A stretch of DNA of 64,000 nt from an uncultured Clostridium sp. (GCA_900553945.1 USFR01000004.1:1-64000); one strand, 5' to 3'; shown: positions 1-8,669, counted from the stretch's first letter. Made by a program: numbers and translations. Notes: generated from the sequence alone by a model not told the origin.

Positions 1-246
1 AAGCCAAACTCAGCTTTAAGAAAAGTTGCCAGAGTTAGACTTTCAAATGGTTATGAAGTAACATCTTATATTCCTGGTGAAGGTCACAACTTACAAGAGC
101 ACAGTGTTGTTCTTATAAGAGGTGGAAGGGTTAAAGATATCCCAGGTGTTAGATACCATATCATAAGAGGAACTTTAGATACAGCAGGTGTTAAAGACAG
201 AATGCAAGCTAGATCTAAATATGGAGCAAAGAGACCTAAAAAATAA
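1..246 (+). CDS. rpsL: 30S ribosomal protein S12, C-terminal part (gene starts before the window)
   Basis: The frame is open from base 1 and gives 81 residues beginning KPNSALRKVARVRL and ending KYGAKRPKK before TAA, which matches the C-terminal two thirds of S12. S12 lies at the decoding centre of the 30S subunit. The motif RGGRVKDIPGVRYH is present; its Asp codon (136-138) is the residue that RimO methylthiolates in bacteria that make this modification, and a rimO gene lies at 18331. The start and N-terminus are outside the window. The gene leads the str operon order rpsL-rpsG-fusA-tuf. Confidence 0.97.
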   Translation, partial: KPNSALRKVARVRLSNGYEVTSYIPGEGHNLQEHSVVLIRGGRVKDIPGVRYHIIRGTLDTAGVKDRMQARSKYGAKRPKK

Positions 247-267
247 GATTAGGTCGTTACTAAAGAG

Positions 268-348
268 ATAGTGCATATTTTATTTATTTGAAGTTACCTT
301 TTAAATAGATAGATTAGCACTATTACGGGAAAGTGAAATAGTCTTTCC
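268..348 (+). promoter_or_regulatory. possible structured leader ahead of rpsG
   Basis: The rpsL-rpsG gap is about 160 bases, long for this pair, and contains two nested or adjacent inverted repeats: ATAGTGC (268-274) with GCACTAT (317-323), and GGAAAG (328-333) with CTTTCC (343-348). S7 is a known autoregulator of its own operon in some bacteria, so a translational control structure is plausible here. I saw no match to a known S7 leader and the pairing is short, so this is only a suggestion. Confidence 0.25.
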
Positions 349-407
349 AGAGTACCTTTTAATGTTTTATAACATTAAACAAATAATTTTTTAAGGAGGG
401 AAGTATA

Positions 408-878
408 GTGCCAAGAAGAGGATATATAGCAAAAAGAGATGTTTTACCAGATCCAATATATAATAGCAAAGTCGTTACAAAATTAGTTAACAATATTATG
501 TTAGATGGTAAAAAATCAGTTGCTCAAAAAATAGTATATGGAGCTTTTGATATAATCAAAGAAAAAGAACAAAAAGATCCATTAGAAGTTTTTGAAGCAG
601 CTTTAGAAAATGTAATGCCAGTTCTTGAAGTTAAAGCAAGAAGAGTAGGTGGAGCTACATATCAAGTTCCAATCGAAATTAGACCTGAAAGAAGACAAAC
701 TTTAGGTTTAAGATGGTTAGTTTCATATGCTAGAAACAGACATGAAAAAACTATGGCTGAAAAATTAGCTGGTGAAATAATCGATGCTGTTAACGGAAAC
801 GGTGGAGCATTTAAGAAGAAAGAAGATACACATAGAATGGCTGAGGCTAATAAGGCTTTTGCTCATTACAAATGGTAA
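408..878 (+). CDS. rpsG: 30S ribosomal protein S7
   Basis: 156 residues, the normal S7 length, starting at GTG 408 (PRRGYIAKRDVLPDPIYNS) with the strong ribosome binding site AAGGAGGG 8 bases upstream. S7 is a primary 16S rRNA binding protein that nucleates assembly of the 30S head and contacts the E-site tRNA. The family stretch RRVGGATYQVPIEIRPERR is intact. It lies between rpsL and fusA as in most bacteria, but is separated from fusA by an unusual block of tandem palindromic repeats. Confidence 0.97.
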   Translation: MPRRGYIAKRDVLPDPIYNSKVVTKLVNNIMLDGKKSVAQKIVYGAFDIIKEKEQKDPLEVFEAALENVMPVLEVKARRVGGATYQVPIEIRPERRQTLGLRWLVSYARNRHEKTMAEKLAGEIIDAVNGNGGAFKKKEDTHRMAEANKAFAHYKW

Positions 879-884
879 TTTTTT

Positions 885-1280
885 GATTAAAAGCATCAAT
901 CTTTGAATTTTACTCGGCTCATGTAAACTTCGACGTACCATCGTACGCCTTCAGCTTACATGAACGTCGCAAAATCCAAATCTTAACGCTTTTAATCAAA
1001 AAATAAGTGCTTTGCAGATAAAAAGTAATAATTTTTGAATTTTACTTGGCTCATGTAAACTTCGACGTACCATCGTACGCCTTCAGCTTACATGAACGTC
1101 GCAAAATCCAAATCTTAACGCTTTTAATCAAAAAATAAGTGCTTTGCAGATAAAAAGTAATAATTTTTGAATTTTACTCGGCTCATGTAAACTTCGATGT
1201 ACCAATGTACGCCTTCAGCTTACATGAACGTCGTAAAATCCAAATCTTAACGCTTTTAATCAAAAAAACAGTGCTTTGCA
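885..1280 (+). repeat. three tandem copies of a 132-bp palindromic repeat
   Basis: Three units start at 885, 1017 and 1149, with a period of exactly 132 bases. Units 1 and 2 are almost identical; unit 3 has a few substitutions in the central hairpin. Each unit centres on an imperfect hairpin built from CATGTAAACTTCGACGTACC and GTACGCCTTCAGCTTACATG. The first unit is also bounded by a perfect 16-base inverted repeat (879-894 with 988-1003, TTTTTTGATTAAAAGC and its complement). No reading frame of note is present. The block fills the rpsG-fusA spacer, so operon transcripts must cross it. Confidence 0.9.
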
Positions 1281-1353
1281 ATATTGTTATTTATATTGCA
1301 GGATGTTGAAATTTATTAAATAAGAAAAAACCTGGGAAGGGGGAATTTTTAAA

Positions 1354-3438
1354 ATGGCAGGAAGACAATACCCATTAGAGAGAACAAGAAATATAGGAAT
1401 TATGGCTCACATTGATGCTGGTAAAACAACAACAACTGAGAGAATATTATTCTATACAGGTAAAACTCATAAAATAGGTGAAGTTCACGAAGGTGCTGCT
1501 ACTATGGACTGGATGGCTCAAGAGCAAGAAAGAGGTATAACAATTACTTCAGCTTGTACAACTTGTTTCTGGAAAAACAATAGAATTAACATTATTGATA
1601 CTCCAGGTCACGTTGACTTTACAGTTGAAGTTCAAAGATCTTTAAAAGTTCTTGATGGTGCAGTTACTGTACTTGCAGCTAAAGGTGGAGTTCAACCACA
1701 AACAGAAACAGTTTGGAGACAAGCTGATAAATATAGCGTTCCAAGAATGGTATATGTAAATAAAATGGATATTACAGGTGCAAACTTTATGCTTTGTGTT
1801 GACCAATTAAAGAATAGATTAAAAGCTAATGCTGTACCAATCCAATTACCAATTGGAGCCGAAGATCAATTTAAAGGAATCGTTGATTTGATTAAAATGA
1901 AAGCTTTTATTCATAAAGACGATTTAGGAAAAGATATTGAAGAAACAGACGTACCAGAAGATATGAAAGCACAAGCTCAAGAATTTCGTGAGAAAATGAT
2001 AGAAGCTGTTGCTGAACAAGATGAAGAATTAATGATGAAATATCTTGAAGGTGAAGAATTGACAGAAGAAGAAATCAAAAAAGGATTAAGAGCTGGTACA
2101 ATAGCTAATAAAATAGTTCCAGTTACTTGCGGTTCTTCTTATAAAAACAAAGGTGTTCAAGAATTATTGAATGCAGTTGTTGATTTCATGCCATCACCAC
2201 TTGATATTGATCATATTAAAGGTGTAACTTTAGATGGAGAAGAAACTGAAGCTAAAACTTCTGATTCAGAACCATTTGCTGCTTTAGCATTTAAAATTGC
2301 TACTGATCCATTCGTAGGAAAATTATGTTTCTTTAGAGTTTATTCTGGAACTCTAGAATCTGGATCAACAGTTTTAAATTCTAGCAAAGATAAAAAAGAG
2401 AGAGTTGGTAGAATTCTTCAAATGCACTCAAATCACAGAGAAGATATTGATAAAGTTTATGCTGGTGATATTGCAGCTGCAGTTGGTTTAAAAGAAGTAA
2501 CAACAGGAAATACTTTATGTGATCCTGATCATCCAATTATTCTTGAATCAATGGAATTCCCAGAGCCAGTTATTGATATCGCTATCGAACCAAAAGACAA
2601 AGCAGCTCAAGAAAAAATGGGTATAGCTTTATCTAAGTTAGCTGAAGAAGATCCAACTTTCAAAGCTTACACAAATCATGAAACTGGTCAAACTATTATC
2701 GCTGGTATGGGTGAATTACACCTTGATATCATCGTTGATAGATTAAAGAGAGAATTCAAAGTTGAATGTAATGTAGGTAAACCACAAGTTGCTTACAAAG
2801 AAACAATTAGAAATAAAGTTAAAGTTCAAGGAAAATTCATCAGACAATCTGGTGGAAAAGGACAATATGGTGATGTTTGGTTTGAAATGGAACCATTAGA
2901 GCCAGGTAAAGGTATAGAATTTGAGAGCAAAATCGTTGGTGGTGCTGTTCCTAAAGAATATATCAAACCTATTGAACAAGGTATGAGAGAAGCTGCTGAA
3001 ACAGGTATCTTAGCTGGTTACCCAGTTATCGATTTCAAAGTTTCATTAGTAGATGGATCTTATCACGAAGTTGACTCTTCAGAAATGGCATTTAAGATTG
3101 CTGCTTCTATGGCTTTCAAAGAAGGTTGTAGACAAGCTAAATCAGTTATCTTGGAACCAATTATGAAAGTTGATATAACTGTTCCAGAAGAATACATGGG
3201 TGATGTTATTGGTGACATTAACTCTAGACGTGGTAGAATGGAAGGAATGGATGGAGAAGATGGAATGCAAGACATTCATGCATTTATTCCACTTTCTGAA
3301 ATGTTTGGATATGCTACTGATTTACGTTCAAAAACTCAAGGTAGAGGAACATATTCTATGGAACCATCTCATTATGAGGAAGTTCCTAAGTCAGTTCATG
3401 ATGCAATTGTTTCATCAAGAGCTAAAAAAGAAAACTAA
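1354..3438 (+). CDS. fusA: translation elongation factor G
   Basis: 694 residues, full EF-G length. EF-G is the GTPase that drives ribosomal translocation and, with RRF, ribosome recycling. The N-terminal G domain shows AHIDAGKTTTTERIL (P-loop, about residue 17), RGITITSA (switch I/G2), DTPGHVDFT (G3) and NKMD (G4). Domain IV contains QSGGKGQYGDVWFEMEP, and the C-terminal domain V includes YMGDVIGDINSRRGR. The start ATG follows the purine-rich site GGAAGGGGGAA. It is followed by tuf after a 195-base gap, as in a standard str operon. Confidence 0.98.
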   Translation: MAGRQYPLERTRNIGIMAHIDAGKTTTTERILFYTGKTHKIGEVHEGAATMDWMAQEQERGITITSACTTCFWKNNRINIIDTPGHVDFTVEVQRSLKVLDGAVTVLAAKGGVQPQTETVWRQADKYSVPRMVYVNKMDITGANFMLCVDQLKNRLKANAVPIQLPIGAEDQFKGIVDLIKMKAFIHKDDLGKDIEETDVPEDMKAQAQEFREKMIEAVAEQDEELMMKYLEGEELTEEEIKKGLRAGTIANKIVPVTCGSSYKNKGVQELLNAVVDFMPSPLDIDHIKGVTLDGEETEAKTSDSEPFAALAFKIATDPFVGKLCFFRVYSGTLESGSTVLNSSKDKKERVGRILQMHSNHREDIDKVYAGDIAAAVGLKEVTTGNTLCDPDHPIILESMEFPEPVIDIAIEPKDKAAQEKMGIALSKLAEEDPTFKAYTNHETGQTIIAGMGELHLDIIVDRLKREFKVECNVGKPQVAYKETIRNKVKVQGKFIRQSGGKGQYGDVWFEMEPLEPGKGIEFESKIVGGAVPKEYIKPIEQGMREAAETGILAGYPVIDFKVSLVDGSYHEVDSSEMAFKIAASMAFKEGCRQAKSVILEPIMKVDITVPEEYMGDVIGDINSRRGRMEGMDGEDGMQDIHAFIPLSEMFGYATDLRSKTQGRGTYSMEPSHYEEVPKSVHDAIVSSRAKKEN

Positions 3439-3633
3439 TATAAATGTTATCTAGGTGATGAAACATTACGTAGATAGAAATTTAAATTTCAAGCATTTAA
3501 CGGTGCTGGATGTTTAAATAATTTATAAAATATATTGCATTTTTCCTAGAAATAGTATAAAATGCTTATGCTAATTAAATTAGTTATTAAATTTAAATTC
3601 AAAATAAAAAATAAGAAAAAGGAGGAATTTCAA

Positions 3634-4836
3634 ATGGCTAAAGCTAAATTTGAAAGAACAAAACCACACGTTAACATTGGTACAATCGGACATGTTGACC
3701 ATGGTAAAACAACAACAACAGCTGCTATTACAAAATACCTAAGCTTATTAGGAAGAGCTCAATATGAAGCTTACGATCAAATCGATGGTGCTCCAGAAGA
3801 GAAAGCAAGAGGAATCACAATTAATACAGCTCACGTTGAATATGAAACAGAAAACAGACATTATGCTCACGTTGACTGTCCAGGTCACGCTGACTATGTT
3901 AAAAACATGATTACAGGTGCTGCTCAAATGGATGGTGCTATATTAGTAGTTTCAGCTGCTGATGGACCAATGCCACAAACTAGAGAGCACATCTTACTTG
4001 CTAGACAAGTTGGTGTTAAATATATCGTTGTTTACTTAAATAAATGCGATATGGTTGATGATCCAGAATTATTAGAATTAGTTGAAATGGAAGTTAGAGA
4101 TTTATTATCTAAATATGATTTCCCTGGAGACGAAATTCCAGTAATCAAAGGTTCTTCACTACAAGTATTAGAGAGCACATCTACAGATCCTAACGATCCA
4201 GTATATGCTCCAATGAAAGAATTAATGGCTGCAGTTGATAGCTATATTCCAACACCAGAGAGACCAGTTGATCAACCATTCTTAATGCCAGTTGAAGACG
4301 TATTCTCTATCACAGGTAGAGGAACTGTTGCTACAGGTAGAGTAGAAAGAGGAGTTGTTAAATTATCAGACGAAGTTGAAATCGTTGGATTAAAACCTCA
4401 ATCTAGCAAAACTGTTGTTACAGGTGTTGAAATGTTCAGAAAATTATTAGACCAAGCTGAAGCTGGTGATAATATAGGTGTATTATTAAGAGGTGTTCAA
4501 AGAACAGATATCGAAAGAGGTCAAGTTCTTGCAAAACCAGGAACAATACATCCACATACAAAATTCAAATCACAAGTTTATGTATTAACTAAAGAAGAAG
4601 GTGGAAGACATACACCATTCTTTAATGGATACAGACCACAATTCTATTTCAGAACAACTGACGTTACAGGTGTTATCGAATTACCTGCTGGAACAGAAAT
4701 GGTTATGCCAGGTGATAATGTTGATATGACAATCGAACTTATTACTCCAATCGCTATCGAAAAAGGATTAAGATTCGCTATTCGTGAAGGTGGACGTACT
4801 GTAGGTTCAGGTGTTGTTTCAGAAATCATGGAATAA
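3634..4836 (+). CDS. tuf: translation elongation factor Tu
   Basis: 400 residues from ATG 3634, chosen because AAGGAGGAATTTCAA sits directly upstream and MAKAKFERTKPHVNIGTIGH is the canonical N-terminus. An in-frame ATG 72 bases earlier would add a basic, non-conserved tail. EF-Tu delivers aminoacyl-tRNA to the ribosomal A site as a GTP complex. Motifs GHVDHGKTTTTAAIT (P-loop), RGITINTAHVEYET, DCPGHADYVKNM and NKCD are intact, as are the two beta-barrel domains. It is followed by a clear intrinsic terminator, which closes the operon. Confidence 0.98.
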   Translation: MAKAKFERTKPHVNIGTIGHVDHGKTTTTAAITKYLSLLGRAQYEAYDQIDGAPEEKARGITINTAHVEYETENRHYAHVDCPGHADYVKNMITGAAQMDGAILVVSAADGPMPQTREHILLARQVGVKYIVVYLNKCDMVDDPELLELVEMEVRDLLSKYDFPGDEIPVIKGSSLQVLESTSTDPNDPVYAPMKELMAAVDSYIPTPERPVDQPFLMPVEDVFSITGRGTVATGRVERGVVKLSDEVEIVGLKPQSSKTVVTGVEMFRKLLDQAEAGDNIGVLLRGVQRTDIERGQVLAKPGTIHPHTKFKSQVYVLTKEEGGRHTPFFNGYRPQFYFRTTDVTGVIELPAGTEMVMPGDNVDMTIELITPIAIEKGLRFAIREGGRTVGSGVVSEIME

Positions 4837-4863
4837 TACTAAAAGATAGTAATATCTTTAAAT

Positions 4864-4909
4864 AAAAATCCCTAGAGGGATTCGGAAGAATCCTTCATAG
4901 GGTTTTTTT
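4864..4909 (+). terminator. intrinsic terminator after tuf
   Basis: AAAAATCCCTA pairs with TAGGGTTTTT around an inner GGATTC-ggaa-GAATCC hairpin, followed by a run of seven T. It lies 28 bases after the tuf stop codon. Confidence 0.85.
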
Positions 4910-5289
4910 GTATGTAAAATGTTATAAATAGTCTGATTTAAATTTTTTAAATATATAATATTAGGAAAGAATAGATTTAAAATAGATATATTACACTTAT
5001 ATTGAAAATAAAATCTTGAAAAGAGTAAAAAAATGATATTTTTTTAGAAAAGTGTGCTATATATTTAACCAACTTACAATAGTTATATTATTTTTTTTAT
5101 GTTTTATCTTGATTTTTTGTGTTTATCATAATAAAATATTTTATATTATAGTAAAGAGTGAAGAAAATTTTATAATATAAAAATAGTGGTGTAAGGTTAT
5201 AGAAGTTTATAGATTCTATAATTAGTATATTGTACATATACATTTTGTAAAAGAAAATTTTATTCTACAATTAATATAGGAGGAACAAT
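4910..5289. other. 380-base AT-rich spacer between tuf and plsX
   Basis: No reading frame, repeat or structured motif that I can support. It must hold the plsX promoter, since the tuf terminator precedes it, but no convincing TTGACA/TATAAT pair with standard spacing stands out in this very AT-rich stretch. Confidence 0.5.
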
Positions 5290-6333
5290 ATGAAGATACT
5301 TTTAGATGCAATGGGTGGCGATAACGCACCAGATGCTACAATAAAGGGAGCAGTTAAGGCTATTAATCAAATTAAAGCTACTGTTGTTCTTATTGGAAAA
5401 GAAGAGGTAATTAGAGCAAAATTTAAAGAATTTTATGGAAAAGAACCAGAGGAGATATCAGAAAGATTTGAAATAAGAAATGCTACTGAAACAATTGAAA
5501 TGGAAGATACACCTACATTGGCCATAAAGCATAAAAAAGATTCTTCAATGGTTGTTGGATTTAAGATGTTAAAACAAGATGAAGGTGATGTTTTCATTTC
5601 GGCAGGAAATTCTGGAGCATTGCTCACAGGCGCTACTTTATTAGTGGGTAGAATAAAAGGAATTGATAGACCAGCTTTAGGTGGAATTTTACCAGCATAT
5701 CATAGTCAATTATTATTAATGGACTGTGGTGCTAATACAAATTGTAAACCAGTTAATTTATTGCAGTTTGCGTTAATGTCTACAATTTATTTAAGAAATA
5801 CTTTTGGTATTGAGAAACCCACTATTGGTTTATTAAATATTGGAACTGAAGAAACAAAAGGTAATGAGTTGACCAAGGAGTCATATTTATTATTAAAAGA
5901 AAAATCAGAAGAAATGGGAATAACTTTTGTTGGAAATGTAGAGGGAAGAGATGCTTTTTCTGGCGAGATTGATGCGATTGTTACAGACGGATTTACAGGA
6001 AATATTTTTTTAAAAGCTGTTGAAGGTTTAGGTAAGTTTGTTAAGAAATCTTTATCAGAAAATATGAAAAAGAATATCTTTTCTAAGATTGCTGCAGTTC
6101 CTTCATTGCCTGCAATTAAAGGATTTGCCAAGTCGGTCGATTATAAATCTTATGGTGGAGCATTATTTTTAGGAGTAAAGAAACCAGTTGTAAAGGCTCA
6201 TGGAAGTAGTGATGAAATTTTATTCGAATTTACAATAAAACAAGCTGAGAAATTTGTTGAAAATAAAGCTGTTCCAAAGCTTATTGAAGAATTTGATAAA
6301 ATTAATAAAAACAAAAATGAAAATAATGCTTGA
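5290..6333 (+). CDS. plsX: phosphate acyltransferase PlsX
   Basis: 347 residues, normal for PlsX. The enzyme converts acyl-ACP and phosphate to acyl-phosphate, the acyl donor for PlsY in phospholipid synthesis; it is a peripheral membrane protein. The N-terminus MKILLDAMGGDNAPDATIKG is diagnostic, and further conserved stretches are SAGNSGALL, DCGANTNCKP, NIGTEETKGNEL and VTDGFTGNIFLKA. The start ATG follows AGGAGGAACAAT. acpP follows after 71 bases, the usual clostridial plsX-acpP pairing, although a separate promoter for acpP overlaps the plsX stop codon. Confidence 0.97.
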   Translation: MKILLDAMGGDNAPDATIKGAVKAINQIKATVVLIGKEEVIRAKFKEFYGKEPEEISERFEIRNATETIEMEDTPTLAIKHKKDSSMVVGFKMLKQDEGDVFISAGNSGALLTGATLLVGRIKGIDRPALGGILPAYHSQLLLMDCGANTNCKPVNLLQFALMSTIYLRNTFGIEKPTIGLLNIGTEETKGNELTKESYLLLKEKSEEMGITFVGNVEGRDAFSGEIDAIVTDGFTGNIFLKAVEGLGKFVKKSLSENMKKNIFSKIAAVPSLPAIKGFAKSVDYKSYGGALFLGVKKPVVKAHGSSDEILFEFTIKQAEKFVENKAVPKLIEEFDKINKNKNENNA

Positions 6334-6358
6334 CATTTTGCTATACATAGAATAATAA
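6330..6358 (+). promoter_or_regulatory. predicted sigma-70-type promoter for acpP
   Basis: TTGACA at 6330-6335 and TAATAA at 6353-6358, spaced 17 bases. The -35 box overlaps the plsX stop codon (TGA 6331-6333). This would let the highly expressed acyl carrier protein be made beyond the level of plsX. Confidence 0.6.
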
Positions 6359-6404
6359 TATTACAAAGCACATTTAATTATTAAGAGGAGGTGTACTGAA
6401 AGAT

Positions 6405-6644
6405 ATGAGTACAGAAGAAGTTTTTGAAAAGGTTAAAGGAATTATTGTTGAACAATTAGGTGTAGCCGAAGCTTCAGTAACAATGGAAGCATCATTTATA
6501 GATGATTTAGGAGCTGATTCTTTAGATATCGTTGAATTAGTTATGGCTTTAGAGGAAGAATTTGATATCGAGATACCAGATGCAGATGCAGAAAAAGTTA
6601 CTACTGTTGGAGATGTAGTTGAATATATAAAAGAAAATGTTTAA
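6405..6644 (+). CDS. acpP: acyl carrier protein
   Basis: 79 residues, acidic, with the phosphopantetheine attachment motif GADSLDIVELVMALEEEFDI; the Ser in DSL is the modified residue. ACP carries growing acyl chains in type II fatty acid synthesis and supplies PlsX just upstream. The start follows AAGAGGAGGTG. A strong terminator lies about 35 bases downstream, so it ends the transcription unit. Confidence 0.97.
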   Translation: MSTEEVFEKVKGIIVEQLGVAEASVTMEASFIDDLGADSLDIVELVMALEEEFDIEIPDADAEKVTTVGDVVEYIKENV

Positions 6645-6678
6645 TAATAAATTAGTCAAATATTATATTTGAGAAGTG

Positions 6679-6705
6679 AATCGAACCATAGGTTCGATTT
6701 TTTTT
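6679..6705 (+). terminator. intrinsic terminator after acpP
   Basis: A perfect 9-bp stem AATCGAACC/GGTTCGATT with a 3-base ATA loop, followed by a T run. A second, weaker AT hairpin follows at about 6705-6745. Confidence 0.9.
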
Positions 6706-6768
6706 ATATAATAGAAAAGTTTTTTGAACTTTCTGTTATATAAAATTAACAATTTACAGTTAATGTGA

Positions 6769-6893
6769 AGTGCTCATATACTTCATTTTGGAATTCCTTG
6801 CTGAAAGATTTTACGCCCACTAAATTTCATTTAGTCGGCTTTAGTAAAAACTTTTAAACTGCGCGTCATTTCAAAATGAAGTATATGAGCACT
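6769..6893 (+). repeat. palindromic element, class I copy 1
   Basis: The outer arms AGTGCTCATATACTTCATTTTG (6769-6790; 22 bases) and their exact complement (6872-6893) enclose an 81-base core. The core reads TTCCTTGCTGAAAGATTTTAC, then a small hairpin CTAAAT-ttc-ATTTAG, then GTAAAAACTTTTAAACTGCGCGTCA, where GAAAGATTTTAC and GTAAAAACTTTT pair almost fully. The same core, with different outer arms, occurs at 13216-13344. It sits between the acpP terminators and the promoter of the next gene. Confidence 0.85.
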
Positions 6894-6912
6894 GTTACTT
6901 TAAGCAAAACAG

Positions 6913-6941
6913 TTTACATAAGGGAAAAAAGGTGATATAAT
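6913..6941 (+). promoter_or_regulatory. predicted promoter for the cysteine-cluster gene at 7001
   Basis: TTTACA (6913-6918) and TATAAT (6936-6941) with exactly 17 bases between them, 60 bases upstream of the gene. Confidence 0.65.
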
Positions 6942-7000
6942 GATTCCCTAGTAACTAGTTAATTTGCCTTATTATGTAATAATTTATAGGAGGTATGAAA

Positions 7001-7897
7001 ATGAATCAGTGCGCAAAAATGGAATGTTTGCCTGGAGCTGAAAATGATTGTTGCAAGCAGTTTAGTTGCAATTATTCTCCAAGTGATTTTCATAAAATCA
7101 CATTTGACGTATTGGTTAAGGCTTATCGGCAGGAAAAGATAATGTTAAAGATTGTTGATCACAAATACTTTATTGTAAAAGCACCAATGAAGAATTGTAC
7201 AAGACTTAATAGAGGTGAAGATGAGATTGGAGAATGTGTATTTCATGGCCGGAAGAAATGCAATCTTTCAATTGCTCACAGACCCTATGGAGGAAAAGCC
7301 TTAGAGTTATGCAAGATGAGAAAAAGGGATTTATTATATCACGAAGAACAGGCGGGAAGAGAGTGGAGTGCATATAACTCTTTATTAGAGTCGGTTTTTA
7401 TTTATTTGCTCTCGGAAGAGAATTTTGACGGAGTTTCTTATGATCACACACAGTGTAAAGTATGTGGAGGAGCTTGCTGTAAAAGTTCAGGATGCTATTT
7501 TGCTCCATCAGATTTTAAGAAATTGGATTTTGATGATATGAAAAAAGCCTTAAATAAAGGATATATCTCGATTGCAACTGCATATAAAGAATATACTGGA
7601 TTAAAAAAAGACGTGTATGTTTTGAAGATGCGAGATGCTTATGATGAAGTTTGTGAAAAAGTACTGCATTATGCAGGAGGTTGTATGTTGCATGATATTG
7701 ATACAGGATGTCCATTTTCAGATGAGGACAGGCCATTTGGTGGCAAGGCATTGAAACCTGAATGGATTCTTGGTAAAGGTTGTTCTGTTGGATACAATTC
7801 ACGAATGTGTGCTGAGGATTGGTTGCCATATCAGAAATTGCTGGTGAAACTCTATGCTGAGTTTGAAAACAGGCATATTGTGTATACGGGGGTATGA
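7001..7897 (+). CDS. duplicated cysteine-cluster protein (YkgJ-like), function unknown
   Basis: 298 residues from ATG 7001; the ATG at 6995 is only one base from AGGAGG, so the second ATG, 7 bases away, is better. The protein is an internal duplication. Each half has a cysteine cluster followed by a (Y/F)xPSDF segment (CCKQFSCNYSPSDF near residue 19; CKVCGGACCKSSGCYFAPSDF near 150) and a closing RP(Y/F)GGKAL motif with more cysteines. CxxCxxxCC clusters are typical of the YkgJ/UPF0153 family, thought to bind Zn or Fe-S. A sampled 60-base line has 24 G/C, against about 14-16 in core genes, suggesting acquisition by transfer. It has its own promoter and terminator. Confidence 0.6.
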   Translation: MNQCAKMECLPGAENDCCKQFSCNYSPSDFHKITFDVLVKAYRQEKIMLKIVDHKYFIVKAPMKNCTRLNRGEDEIGECVFHGRKKCNLSIAHRPYGGKALELCKMRKRDLLYHEEQAGREWSAYNSLLESVFIYLLSEENFDGVSYDHTQCKVCGGACCKSSGCYFAPSDFKKLDFDDMKKALNKGYISIATAYKEYTGLKKDVYVLKMRDAYDEVCEKVLHYAGGCMLHDIDTGCPFSDEDRPFGGKALKPEWILGKGCSVGYNSRMCAEDWLPYQKLLVKLYAEFENRHIVYTGV

Positions 7898-7899
7898 CG

Positions 7900-7946
7900 A
7901 TTATGGGTGGTTTGGTTTTTATCTACCACCCATGATTTACTTTTTT
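7900..7946 (+). terminator. intrinsic terminator after the cysteine-cluster gene
   Basis: ATTATGGGTGGT (7900-7911) pairs with ACCACCCATGAT (7925-7936) and is followed by TTAC and six T. It begins just after the stop codon. A TATAAT at 7959-7964 directly downstream is a candidate -10 box for rnc. Confidence 0.8.
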
Positions 7947-7989
7947 ATAAATTAATGTTATAATTTATAACTGTGTAGGAGAGGATATT

Positions 7990-8658
7990 ATGAATTTTGA
8001 GATATGTGAAAATAATATAGGATATTCTTTTAAAAATAAAAATTTGCTTAAAGAAGCTTTAACTCATACATCATATGCATATGAGAATAAAGTGAAAAGT
8101 AATGAAAGATTAGAATATTTAGGAGATAGTATTTTAGAGTTTGTTATTAGTGAATATTTATTTTTAAAATATAATAATTTATCTGAAGGAGAAATGACTA
8201 AAGTTAGGGCTAATGTTGTTTGTGAAGATAGCTTATATGAGATAGCTAAAAGACATAATTTTAGTGATTTCTTATTGTTGGGAAAAAGCGAAAAACATTC
8301 ACAAAATAGTAAAAAAGCTATTATGGCAGATAGTGTTGAAGCTGTTATTGCGGCTATATTTTTAGATAGTGATGTTGAATATGCTAAAAAATTTATTATA
8401 GATAATTTAAAAGATTTTGTTGAAATTGCTAGTAAAAATGTTGGTATGAAAGATTATAAAACTGTTTTGCAAGAGAAACTTCAAGTACATGGAGAGGTTA
8501 AAATAAAATATGTAGTACTAAAAGAAGAAGGTCCAGATCATGATAAAACATTTATTGTTGAAGTAAGTTGTGATGATAAGTTTTTAGCTACTGGAAAAGG
8601 AAAAAATAAAAAACACGCAGAAATGGAAGCTGCAAAGAATGCGCTTCAAATTTTATAA
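7990..8658 (+). CDS. rnc: ribonuclease III
   Basis: 222 residues. RNase III cleaves double-stranded RNA in rRNA precursor processing and mRNA decay. The N-terminal endonuclease domain has the signature NERLEYLGDSILEFVISEYL (about residues 38-57) with its catalytic acidic residues, and ADSVEAVIAAIFLD with the second acidic cluster near residue 117. The C-terminal double-stranded RNA binding domain runs from about 155 to the end (DYKTVLQEKLQ to KHAEMEAAKNALQIL). It follows plsX-acpP as in many Firmicutes. The usual downstream smc gene is absent; a radical SAM gene follows instead. Confidence 0.96.
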   Translation: MNFEICENNIGYSFKNKNLLKEALTHTSYAYENKVKSNERLEYLGDSILEFVISEYLFLKYNNLSEGEMTKVRANVVCEDSLYEIAKRHNFSDFLLLGKSEKHSQNSKKAIMADSVEAVIAAIFLDSDVEYAKKFIIDNLKDFVEIASKNVGMKDYKTVLQEKLQVHGEVKIKYVVLKEEGPDHDKTFIVEVSCDDKFLATGKGKNKKHAEMEAAKNALQIL

Positions 8659-8669
8659 AAGGAGTTGCC

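Noticed and set aside
885..1280. CRISPR array
   Set aside because: Repeats are 132 bases long and directly abutting, with no variable spacers, and no cas genes are present.
4910..5289. Small gene or riboswitch before plsX
   Set aside because: Very AT-rich with stops in all frames and no stable conserved-looking fold; no FapR-type inverted repeat was found.
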